Source: an uncultured Bacteroidales bacterium
GTDB lineage: Bacteria; Bacteroidota; Bacteroidia; Bacteroidales; Bacteroidaceae
Length of the DNA: 64,000 nucleotides
Direction of reading: 5' to 3'
Assembly (NCBI GenBank): GCA_902787575.1
Contig: CADAGX010000015.1
Location: 1 to 64,000 of the forward strand
Part shown: positions 7,878-15,832 of the stretch, piece after piece
Numbering within the stretch: the first letter of the stretch is position 1
Layout of the letters: each line of letters starts with the position of its first letter
Position numbers and translations under genes: made by a program
The notes under the pieces: generated by a model
What the model saw: only the letters and a program-made list of their open reading frames with translations
Databases searched by the model: none
Told to the model about the DNA's origin: nothing

Positions 7878-9020
7878 ATGAAAAAGATTTTTCTTTCTGC
7901 AATGATGCTGATGTCCGTTATGGGCGTCAAGGCACAGATGACGCCTGAGGCAGTGATGGGCATGGTGCCTACCATGCCTTCGCTGGCAGAGATGATTCGT
8001 TATCAGAAGGAAGCCATGGACCCCAATCCTCAGAGGGAGATGACGCAACCCAGGCTCTACATAGACTTCCTGGAAGCCTTGAAGAACGCCAGAGAGCAGG
8101 CCGATGAGCAGATAAAGAGGAATGTCGGAGACGTTGTTGAACACAAGACGCTGAAGTCAAAGGTCGCTGGCACTAACTATACCGTTCAGCAGATAGAGGG
8201 AATGAGCGAGGCTGAGCAGGAACAGTTGGGCAAAGACATCATGAAGAAGAAGTTAGGCAGCTACGGACTCTCTCAGGCAGACATCGCGAAGATGCAGAGC
8301 GGCAACATGTCGGAGGCAGAACAGCAGGCGCTGGCCAACAAGATGATGCAAAAAATGACTGGTGGCATGAGTATGAAAGATGTACAATTTATGCAGAATA
8401 TGACTGACGAAGAGCGCGCCCAGTTCATGCAGATGTCAGGTCTGAACGAATCCACACAAGCCAAGATGAGGGAGCAGAAGCCCAAACTGCAAAAGGATGC
8501 CAAGGTGACAGCCTTAATTCAGGAAATGATTAAATGCGACAAACAGGCGAAAGAGGTCACCGACAAGTACCTTCAGATGTCGGAAGAAGTACGTGCTGCT
8601 GGTCGTACGCTTTACGACAGAGACTACAGGCCACAACTGGCCCAGTGGGAAGCCGTCAAGAAAGAAGCGCTCGCCGAAGGTGCCCTGTCTGAGAAATACA
8701 CACAGGCAGAGAAGCCCAAAGTCGACGCTGCAAACAGGAAATTCGACAACGCCCAGAATCAGATTTGGAAGATTGACTGCGCCTTCTATGAGAAATACCT
8801 TCCCACCTGGCGCGACAATCTCGTGAAGAAGATGGATCTGTGCCGTTCGCAGCTGTTGCCCATCATGCAGAAGAAGAAGGAAATCACCGACAAACTGTAC
8901 AGCATCACCAAGGAGCCTCAGTACGCCTCAGGCGCCGTCTATCCCTTCACTGCTGCTACCGCTTATCTCGATACTCCTGAGGAAATCGAGCAATACAGTC
9001 CTTTCGACGAAAACAACTAA
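7878..9020 (+). CDS. Secreted Met-rich coiled-coil protein, unknown function
   Basis: The ATG at 7878 gives 380 residues and starts the Sec signal directly (MKKIFLSAMMLMSVMGVKA, cut before QMTPE); a TTG at 7869 is less likely. The mature protein is mostly helical and highly charged, with a striking methionine-rich stretch (MMQKMTGGMSMKDVQFMQNM, about residues 158-177) and another near the N-terminus. No enzyme motif is visible. Codon use looks a little more A+T-rich than the neighbours. I do not recognise the family. Confidence 0.7.
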   Translation: MKKIFLSAMMLMSVMGVKAQMTPEAVMGMVPTMPSLAEMIRYQKEAMDPNPQREMTQPRLYIDFLEALKNAREQADEQIKRNVGDVVEHKTLKSKVAGTNYTVQQIEGMSEAEQEQLGKDIMKKKLGSYGLSQADIAKMQSGNMSEAEQQALANKMMQKMTGGMSMKDVQFMQNMTDEERAQFMQMSGLNESTQAKMREQKPKLQKDAKVTALIQEMIKCDKQAKEVTDKYLQMSEEVRAAGRTLYDRDYRPQLAQWEAVKKEALAEGALSEKYTQAEKPKVDAANRKFDNAQNQIWKIDCAFYEKYLPTWRDNLVKKMDLCRSQLLPIMQKKKEITDKLYSITKEPQYASGAVYPFTAATAYLDTPEEIEQYSPFDENN

Positions 9021-9173
9021 CACACCAAAAAAAGGTTCATAAATAATGCATTCAGGCCCGACGGCTGCAACACCGAAAGGAGAAATGAGACGTTTTTGAT
9101 GCAAAAAGTAGAAAAATCGCTGCTGAAATGCAAAAAAATCCTCGAATCCGCGCCATAATCCGCTAAAAAATAC

Positions 9174-9181
9174 TACCTTTG
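9174..9181 (+). promoter_or_regulatory. Promoter -7 box TACCTTTG for rpsP
   Basis: TACCTTTG lies 58 nt before the rpsP ATG at 9239. It shows that open frame upstream of that ATG is leader, not protein. Confidence 0.8.
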
Positions 9182-9238
9182 CGCCGCCGTTACGAGTTAG
9201 CGGCAAGTTTCAAACCTATAAAAGTTCTAATTAAAATT

Positions 9239-9784
9239 ATGGCAACAAAAATCAGATTGCAGCGTCACGGCCGTAAAGGCTATGCTTTTTACAGCATCGT
9301 AATCGCTGATGTAAGAGCTCCACGTGATGGTAAGTTTACAGAGAAGATTGGAACGTACAACCCGAACACCAATCCCGCAACTGTAGATTTGAAATTCGAC
9401 CGCGCCCTGTATTGGGTAGAAGTGGGCGCAGAACCCACCGACACAGTTCGCAACATCCTGTCTCGCGAAGGCGTGTACATGATGAAGCACCTTCGGGGCG
9501 GAGTGAAAAAGGGTGCATTTGACGAGGCAGCCGCAGAAGCAAAATTTGCTGCGTGGAAGGCCGACCGTCAGAAGGGCCTGCAAGCATTAGAGGCAAAACT
9601 CGCCGCTGAGAAGAAAGCAGCTTACGCTGCCAAGCAAGCAGAGGAGAAGAAAGCCAACGAAGAGATTGCAAAGAAAGTGGCCGAAAAGAAGGCTGCCGCA
9701 GCAGCTGCACAAGCTGAAGCTGAAGCCGAAGCAAGTGCTGATGCCGCTGAAGGTGAAACAACTGAAACTCCTGCAGAGGCATAA
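9239..9784 (+). CDS. rpsP: 30S ribosomal protein S16
   Basis: Starts [21 protein letters not shown], the standard S16 N-terminus; the first 85 or so residues cover the whole bacterial S16 domain. It continues into a tail of roughly 95 residues built of Ala, Lys and Glu (coiled-coil-like, ending [10 protein letters not shown]). Such long tails occur in Bacteroidetes S16 proteins. Total 181 residues. It stands alone here rather than with rimM/trmD, with its own promoter and a terminator, so it is a single-gene transcript. Confidence 0.95.
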   Translation: MATKIRLQRHGRKGYAFYSIVIADVRAPRDGKFTEKIGTYNPNTNPATVDLKFDRALYWVEVGAEPTDTVRNILSREGVYMMKHLRGGVKKGAFDEAAAEAKFAAWKADRQKGLQALEAKLAAEKKAAYAAKQAEEKKANEEIAKKVAEKKAAAAAAQAEAEAEASADAAEGETTETPAEA

Positions 9785-9834
9785 ACAAACACAAACCATT
9801 ATTTCAATTAGACTTTTTCCAAACAAACAGCAAG

Positions 9835-9870
9835 AAGGGCGTTGCCGTGAGGCAATGCCCTTCAATATTT
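9835..9870 (+). terminator. rpsP terminator
   Basis: AAGGGCGTTGCC (9835-9846) pairs with GGCAATGCCCTT (9851-9862) with one G-T pair around a GTGA tetraloop, followed by CAATATTTTA. Confidence 0.75.
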
Positions 9871-9915
9871 TAGAAGAAAAACGTAAGCCAATAATGATGT
9901 ATGCGCGAAAATATA

Positions 9916-9923
9916 TATCTTTG
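9916..9923 (+). promoter_or_regulatory. Promoter -7 box TATCTTTG for the M60 peptidase gene
   Basis: TATCTTTG lies 48 nt upstream of ATG 9971, after the rpsP terminator. Confidence 0.75.
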
Positions 9924-9970
9924 CACGTGAGAATCGTAAAACCACATACAGAAGCCTAAGAACTCAAGAT

Positions 9971-12900
9971 ATGAAAAGAAACGGACTAACAATCCTCTGC
10001 CGCATCCTGCTTGCGCTGACGATGATAGGCAGTTCAGTGGCAACAAAGGCTGCTACAGAAGTGCACGTAGAGAAGGCTGGCACACTCTCCACGCTGGTCA
10101 CTACCACTGTCACGAGCCTCAAGCTGACAGGCAGCATCAATGGCACAGACATCAAGTGGCTGCGAAGCCAAATCAACGATTCCAAGCTGGCAACGCTCGA
10201 CCTGTCGGAAGTCAGAATCGTGGCTGGAGGCGAGGCGTACTACCAGAGTTACAAGGCTGAAAACGATGTGATTGGACAATATATGTTCACGGAATGCTCG
10301 AAGTTGCGATCCATCACATTGCCCACCACCATTAGTGCCATTCAGAGCAACGCATTCTCCAAGTCTGGCATCCGAAAGGCAGATATTCCGAACAGCGTAA
10401 TAAAACTGGGCAGCGACGCCTTTGCCTACTGCACATCACTATCTACAGCGGTCATCGGTAGCCGTGTCACAAAGATGGACCAGGGTGTGTTCTACGGTTC
10501 GTCAGCCCTCAGAACGGTTTACGCCAAGCCACTCACACCGCCTTCAGCACCAGCCTATCTCTTCTCGTCGAATCCCACAGTGCGCGTCTACACTCAGTCG
10601 CTCGAAGACTACAAGCAGTCGGATTGGAAACAATACGCCGGCTCCTTCGTTGGCGCCCTCGAGAGCCTCTATCCGATGGAAGAAGATTCCAGCGTCGTTG
10701 TCAATAATCTGCGCGAAACGTTCTTCGAAGACGCGGCCTGCACACAGCTACGTGCATCCTATCAGTCGATGAGCGACGAGGTACTTGCATCAGCGATGAA
10801 GGAAGGCGGAATGCCCGACTTTATGACCGCAATTGCTATCAAACTGAAGAACGCCAACTGGAAAGCCTACGAACAGGAATTCCGCATCCACAGCTACCGA
10901 GCATACAGCGATGCAAGCTACTGGAACGACAAGATGATGAGTTCGGGCGGCTCGTACATGGGAAATCCTACTGGCATCTTCACTTCCGACGCCAACAGCC
11001 CGCTCTATGTCTTCGTAGATGCGGATGTACCAGAGGACGCGACGCTCTACATCGCCGGATGCGTTGACAACGACTTGGTGTATAACGCCAAGACAGGAAA
11101 GAAACTGAGCAAAGGACTCAACATTGTGGACAGTCAGCCGGGAGCGCTCTACTACATCATATACACGGCCGACACACGTTCGCAGCAGAAGACGCTGAGC
11201 CAGTGGCCAGAGATGAAGATACACATCGAGGGCGGCACAGTGAACGGCTACTACGACACGTCGCGCCATAAGCCCTCGGACTACGTTGCACTGCTCCGAA
11301 ATGCTACCCACGAACTGTTCACCGTAAAGGGAGCCGCAGCCCTCTTCAACTTCAAGACAGAAACATACAGAAAAATCTGGCCGTCGGATATAGACCGAAG
11401 CATTTGCTGGTTCGACAGCCTCACCATCTGGCAGAAAGAACTGATGGGCATGTGCGAGTCAGTAGCCATGGGACAGCGCGCCAGCTCGCCCCACTGCCTC
11501 AGTGGTGGCGAAGCCATCTTCCCCATCTACTACAACAACCCCAACTTTGCCATTCAGGGAAAGGAGGGCGACAGCGGTTGGGCCAACTCAACAGCATTTA
11601 GGACAGCCTACAACTCGTTCGACTGCGTTTCAGCATCGTTCGACGTGAGCCGTTCCGACCACGACGACTGGTGCGCCGGTCACGAATGCGGGCACAACAA
11701 TCAGCGAGCCATCAATCTGGAAGGCGGAACTGAGGTCTCGAACAATCTTTTTGCCAATGTCGTCCGCTTCCTCGACGGCACTGTGACATCCACCGGCTCG
11801 CCGCTTTCCACAGTGATGGACGAATATGCTCGCCACGAACCCTTCTTCATCCGCGAAGTCAACAGCCAGTTGCGAATGTATTACCAGCTCTATCTTTACT
11901 ACCATCAGGGGCAACGCAACACAGCCTTCTACCCCACTCTTTTTGCCGAGCTTCGCAAGGACCCGATGGTGCTCTGGAACGGAGCAAACAAGAGTTCAAT
12001 GAAATTCGTTCGAAAGGTCTGCGAGGTGGCGCAGGAGGACCTGACTGACTTCTTTACAGCATGGGGCTTCTTCGAGCCGTGCGACATGGATGTGGAGGAC
12101 TACGGACAGCATCACCTCAAGGTGACGCAGGCGGAAATCGACCAGACGAAAGCCGAAATCTCTAAATACCCGAAGAAGAACCTGCAGATACTTTTTGTCG
12201 AAGACCGTGCCGACTATGTACTAACCACAGATTTCCTGACGACAGCCGGCAAGAAACGTCGCAACTCGGAGCAAGTGGGACAGTGTGGCGACTTGGGACA
12301 GTTCACATCATATCGGCCTGATGCTGCATCGCAGCCTTCGGAATACAGCTATCTGCAGTCCGATTCGCTCTACGCCATGTTTGGGAATGGAGGCGTTGGA
12401 TTCTTGGTACTCGACGACGACAGCAAAATGGTATACGCCAGCAATTCACTGAACTTCTGCATCCCGACGTGTGCGGGCAGCGAGAACTTGAGAATCTACT
12501 CGGTGGATGCAGACGGGACGCTGCACGAAGCCCAACGAATGGGCATCGGTACGCAGACTGTGGCACTCAGTCGTGCCGGAACGTTGGGCGACACGCTGCA
12601 AACCAGCGTCATCAAGGCCATCATCAGTGGTAGCATCAATGGTACGGACATCAAGCTCATGCGCAAACTCTTAAACGAGAACAATCTGCAATCGCTCGAC
12701 CTCAGCTCAGCACGCATTACGAGCGGCGGAACGGCATACTACCAGACCTACCGGAGCGCGCTTAACACGGTGGGCGACTACTGCTTCAGCAACTGCAAGC
12801 AACTTGTCACCATACAATTGCCGCTGGGAACTACAAAAATCTGCACGAATGCTTTCGCCAAAAGTGGCCTGCACGAGATTGACATCCCGGACGCAGTCAC

Positions 12901-13312
12901 AACGATAGACGGCGACGCCTTTGCCTATTGCGATGCGCTCCGACGTGTAGTAATCGGCTCGAAGGTGAAAACGATGGGACAAGGAGTTTTCTATAATTCG
13001 GCGGTCAAGGACGCATACGTAAAGGCTCTCACACCGCCCAGCATCAGCGCCTACCTATTCTCATCGAACCCCACAATCCACGTCTATGCCCGCGCACTTG
13101 CGGCCTACCAAGCGTCGGCTTGGGCCGAATTCGGCACACTGGTGGGCGACCTCGACGAGTATGAAGTCATCACAGCCGTGGAGCAAATACCTCAGCGACG
13201 TGTTGTCAGCGACGATGCAGCCATCTACGACCTAAGTGGCCGCAGTGTAGGACGAAACCAGCCTGCAGGCATCTATATCCGACGTGGGAAGAAGATATTC
13301 GTGAGGCCATAA
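9971..13312 (+). CDS. Secreted M60 (enhancin-like) metallopeptidase with duplicated BspA-like repeats
   Basis: An 1113-residue secreted protein. After a Sec signal come BspA-type leucine-rich repeats (about residues 35-220). A central peptidase region carries HECGH at 571-575 followed by Glu at 584/588, the M60 gluzincin zinc motif HExxH(8+)E. A second BspA-like module (about 870-1075) repeats the first closely: both contain SGSINGTDIK or TGSINGTDIK, GDAFAYC and LTPPS.SAYLFSSNPT. The end, YDLSGRSVGR then GIYIRRGKKIFVRP, resembles a short T9SS-type tail. M60 enzymes cleave host O-glycoproteins such as mucins; the role here is inferred. It has its own promoter. Confidence 0.88.
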   Translation: MKRNGLTILCRILLALTMIGSSVATKAATEVHVEKAGTLSTLVTTTVTSLKLTGSINGTDIKWLRSQINDSKLATLDLSEVRIVAGGEAYYQSYKAENDVIGQYMFTECSKLRSITLPTTISAIQSNAFSKSGIRKADIPNSVIKLGSDAFAYCTSLSTAVIGSRVTKMDQGVFYGSSALRTVYAKPLTPPSAPAYLFSSNPTVRVYTQSLEDYKQSDWKQYAGSFVGALESLYPMEEDSSVVVNNLRETFFEDAACTQLRASYQSMSDEVLASAMKEGGMPDFMTAIAIKLKNANWKAYEQEFRIHSYRAYSDASYWNDKMMSSGGSYMGNPTGIFTSDANSPLYVFVDADVPEDATLYIAGCVDNDLVYNAKTGKKLSKGLNIVDSQPGALYYIIYTADTRSQQKTLSQWPEMKIHIEGGTVNGYYDTSRHKPSDYVALLRNATHELFTVKGAAALFNFKTETYRKIWPSDIDRSICWFDSLTIWQKELMGMCESVAMGQRASSPHCLSGGEAIFPIYYNNPNFAIQGKEGDSGWANSTAFRTAYNSFDCVSASFDVSRSDHDDWCAGHECGHNNQRAINLEGGTEVSNNLFANVVRFLDGTVTSTGSPLSTVMDEYARHEPFFIREVNSQLRMYYQLYLYYHQGQRNTAFYPTLFAELRKDPMVLWNGANKSSMKFVRKVCEVAQEDLTDFFTAWGFFEPCDMDVEDYGQHHLKVTQAEIDQTKAEISKYPKKNLQILFVEDRADYVLTTDFLTTAGKKRRNSEQVGQCGDLGQFTSYRPDAASQPSEYSYLQSDSLYAMFGNGGVGFLVLDDDSKMVYASNSLNFCIPTCAGSENLRIYSVDADGTLHEAQRMGIGTQTVALSRAGTLGDTLQTSVIKAIISGSINGTDIKLMRKLLNENNLQSLDLSSARITSGGTAYYQTYRSALNTVGDYCFSNCKQLVTIQLPLGTTKICTNAFAKSGLHEIDIPDAVTTIDGDAFAYCDALRRVVIGSKVKTMGQGVFYNSAVKDAYVKALTPPSISAYLFSSNPTIHVYARALAAYQASAWAEFGTLVGDLDEYEVITAVEQIPQRRVVSDDAAIYDLSGRSVGRNQPAGIYIRRGKKIFVRP

Positions 13313-13376
13313 ACAGAGGACCTCACACCGAACTGAGAAACGAGCTACACTCTACAATCATAAAAACGACCACAAC

Positions 13377-14639
13377 ATGAAACTGAAAGTACTTCTCACA
13401 CTGCTTGCAGCCACGTGTAGTTTAGACGGAAACTGCACGTCGCAAAAATTTTTCCACACGTCGCATGAGAGTGCACTACGGCAGGCATCTGCGGGACTTC
13501 AAGGCGAGACGGACGAACCGATGAGCGAGGTGATAGAAAGAGCGCTTACCCGCGCACATCGTCAAGCACAGATTCTGGCAGACTCGATGGAAAGACACCA
13601 GAAACGGCTGCCCAAGACGTTCGAGCGCGGCCGCCTGCGGACTTGCGACTACGGCGACTGGGTGTCGGGCTTCTTCCCGGGAACGCTCTGGATGCTGGGC
13701 GAACACTTTGCCGACACAGCAATGCTGAGCGAAGCAAGACGCATCACTGCACGCGTGGAACCCGCCAAACGCCTGAAGAACACGCACGACCTGGGTTTCA
13801 TGCTCAACTGCAGTTTCGGACATGCGTACCGCATCACGGGCGAAACGTACTATCTCGACGTGCTGCGCGAAGGGGCACAAAGTCTGCTGACGCGCTGGAA
13901 CGGAAGAGTCGGCGCACTGAAATCGTGGAACACCAATCGTCGCTGGCAGTACCCCGTTATCATAGACAACATGATGAATCTGGAATTTCTCTGCTTCATC
14001 GCCCGCGAAACTGGCGACAAGTGGCCGAGGAAAGTGGCTACGAAACACGCCAACACGACTTTACGAAATCACTTCCGGAGGGATTACAGCACGTACCACG
14101 TAGTGTCATACGACACAATCACAGGCCGGCCACACGCCAAAAACACGGCACAGGGATGCAACGATTCGAGTGCTTGGGCTCGCGGGCAGTCGTGGGGACT
14201 CTACGGCTACACGATGATGTACCGCCAGACACACAAAGCCAAATATCTAAGGCAGGCACGCCGCATAGCATCCTTCCTTGTATCACACCCACGCTTGCCG
14301 GCCGACAAAGTACCTTATTGGGATTACGATGCGCCAGGCATTCCGAATGCAAAGCGCGATGCATCGGCAGCTGCTATCATGGCATCCGCATTGATTGAAC
14401 TGAGTCAGCTGGACAAAGGACCGCGGGCAGCAGAATGGTTGGCTGTGGCAGAAAAGCAGCTGCGCACGCTTAGTTCTTCGACTTATCTGGCCGAAGAAGG
14501 CGAACAGGCGGGCTTCATCCTGCGTCACAGCGTAGGCCACTTGCCTGGCGGCTGGGAAGTGGACGTGCCACTGACGTACGCCGATTACTACTACGTCGAA
14601 GCCTTGCTCCGACTGCAGAAAATCATCGGCGCACACTGA
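13377..14639 (+). CDS. Glycoside hydrolase family 88 unsaturated glucuronyl hydrolase
   Basis: A 420-residue protein. GH88 features include DYGDWVSGFFPGTLW, the catalytic-Asp segment NTHDLGFML, the second Asp in IIDNMMNLE, SAWARGQSWGLYGY and GGWEVDVPLTYADYYY near the end. The family removes the unsaturated uronic acid left by polysaccharide lyases on glycosaminoglycan or similar oligosaccharides. The N-terminus (MKLKVLLTLLAATCSLDGNC) looks like a signal, but codons about 12-29 are made of three units of the ACGT-phased array (13411-13465), so the signal/cleavage region is altered. It lies 64 nt behind the M60 gene, so the two may be cotranscribed. Confidence 0.88.
   Translation: MKLKVLLTLLAATCSLDGNCTSQKFFHTSHESALRQASAGLQGETDEPMSEVIERALTRAHRQAQILADSMERHQKRLPKTFERGRLRTCDYGDWVSGFFPGTLWMLGEHFADTAMLSEARRITARVEPAKRLKNTHDLGFMLNCSFGHAYRITGETYYLDVLREGAQSLLTRWNGRVGALKSWNTNRRWQYPVIIDNMMNLEFLCFIARETGDKWPRKVATKHANTTLRNHFRRDYSTYHVVSYDTITGRPHAKNTAQGCNDSSAWARGQSWGLYGYTMMYRQTHKAKYLRQARRIASFLVSHPRLPADKVPYWDYDAPGIPNAKRDASAAAIMASALIELSQLDKGPRAAEWLAVAEKQLRTLSSSTYLAEEGEQAGFILRHSVGHLPGGWEVDVPLTYADYYYVEALLRLQKIIGAH
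13411..13465 (+). repeat. ACGT-phased array inside the GH88 coding region (3 units)
   Basis: ACGT cores at 13413, 13437 and 13458 (spacing 24 and 21), in the contexts CCACGTGTAG, CTGCACGTCGCA and CCACACGTCGCA. They keep the reading frame and encode T-C-S, C-T-S-Q and H-T-S-H at the start of the protein. Confidence 0.65.
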
Positions 14640-14744
14640 CCTTTGGCACAGGCTACGAGACAGCCACAAGACAGTTCCACACTTTTTTGAACAAGACGCA
14701 CGAAAAAAGACGTACAATTGCTGCACAGCAAAGAAAAAAATGCG

Positions 14745-14752
14745 TATCTTTG
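14745..14752 (+). promoter_or_regulatory. Promoter -7 box TATCTTTG for prs
   Basis: TATCTTTG lies 26 nt before ATG 14778, which fixes that ATG rather than the upstream one at 14718 as the start. Confidence 0.8.
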
Positions 14753-14777
14753 CAAGAGAAACAAAACAAACAGTCTC

Positions 14778-15716
14778 ATGGAACAGAGCAAGAACTACAA
14801 GGTGTTTTCGGGAACAAAAAGTCGCTATCTTGCCGAAAAGATTTGTCTGAGCTTAGGTTGCTCGCTGGGTAATCTGACGACAACACACTTCTCGGACGGC
14901 GAATTCGAAGTATGCTACGACGAATCTATTCGCGGCGTGGACGTTTTCCTCGTGCAGAGCACATTCCCCAGTGCCGACAACCTGATGGAATTGTTGCTGA
15001 TGATTGACGCAGCCAAGCGCGCGTCAGCCCGCACAATTAATGCCGTCATCCCCTACTTCGGTTGGGCACGTCAAGACCGCAAGAGCAAGCCACGTGTCAG
15101 CATCGGTGCGAAACTTGTGGCCGACATGCTTGGCGTGGCAGGCATTGACCGCGTGATTACGATGGATTTGCACGCCGACCAGGAGCAGGGCTTCTTCAAC
15201 GTGCCAGTGGACCATCTATACGCCAGCACGGTGATGCTACCTTACGTTCAGAGCCTGAACCTCGAGAATCTTGTCATCGCCACACCAGACGTGGGCGGCA
15301 GCAAGCGCGCGAACACATATTGCAAGTATCTGAACTGTCCGCTCGTGCTCTGCAACAAAACAAGGAAGAAGGCAAACGAAGTGGCCAGCATGCAGGTAAT
15401 CGGAGACGTGCAAGGCGCCAACGTAATTTTGGTGGATGATATGGTGGACACCGCTGGCAGCATTACACTGGCAGCAAACTTGCTAAAGGAGAACGGTGCA
15501 CGCAGCGTCAGAGCCATCGCCTCGCATTGCGTGATGAGCGGCCCTGCGAACGAAAGAGTGGAAAAGAGCGCGCTGGAGGAAATCGTCTTCACCGACAGCA
15601 TTCCCTACTTCGGTGGCTGCGAAAAGGTGCGTCAGATAACGGTGGCCGACATGATAGCCGAAACGATTCGCCGCGTGCTGAACAACGAATCCATCAGCGA
15701 CCAATATCTTATCTAA
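14778..15716 (+). CDS. prs: Ribose-phosphate pyrophosphokinase
   Basis: A 312-residue cytoplasmic enzyme making PRPP from ribose 5-phosphate and ATP, for nucleotide, His and Trp synthesis. Visible motifs are the flexible-loop region AVIPYFGWARQDRKSKPR, the metal-binding MDLHADQEQGFF, and the PRPP-binding loop VILVDDMVDTAGSI. Length matches the family. It is a single-gene unit between its own promoter and a convergent terminator. Confidence 0.96.
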   Translation: MEQSKNYKVFSGTKSRYLAEKICLSLGCSLGNLTTTHFSDGEFEVCYDESIRGVDVFLVQSTFPSADNLMELLLMIDAAKRASARTINAVIPYFGWARQDRKSKPRVSIGAKLVADMLGVAGIDRVITMDLHADQEQGFFNVPVDHLYASTVMLPYVQSLNLENLVIATPDVGGSKRANTYCKYLNCPLVLCNKTRKKANEVASMQVIGDVQGANVILVDDMVDTAGSITLAANLLKENGARSVRAIASHCVMSGPANERVEKSALEEIVFTDSIPYFGGCEKVRQITVADMIAETIRRVLNNESISDQYLI

Positions 15717-15783
15717 CGCTGCATCCTACGAGTTAAAGCGGAAGCATCCGTATCGCGTCAGCCGCTTTCTGATAAACTAAAAA

Positions 15784-15816
15784 AGAATCCCGCAGCGCAT
15801 TGCGTTGCGGGATTCT
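15784..15816 (-). terminator. Terminator between prs and glycogen phosphorylase
   Basis: AGAATCCCGCAGCGCA (15784-15799) and TGCGTTGCGGGATTCT (15801-15816) form an almost perfect stem. On the minus strand it is followed by a TTTTTT run, so it serves the glycogen phosphorylase transcript best. It can also act on prs, as the plus side has only TTCTTC. Confidence 0.8.
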
Positions 15817-15832
15817 TCTGTATCGTGACTGA

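Noticed and set aside
7757-9070. Direct repeat AAGGTTCAT...AATGCATT after two neighbouring genes
   Set aside because: The match is short (about 7757-7785 and 9034-9052) and interrupted; chance similarity cannot be excluded.
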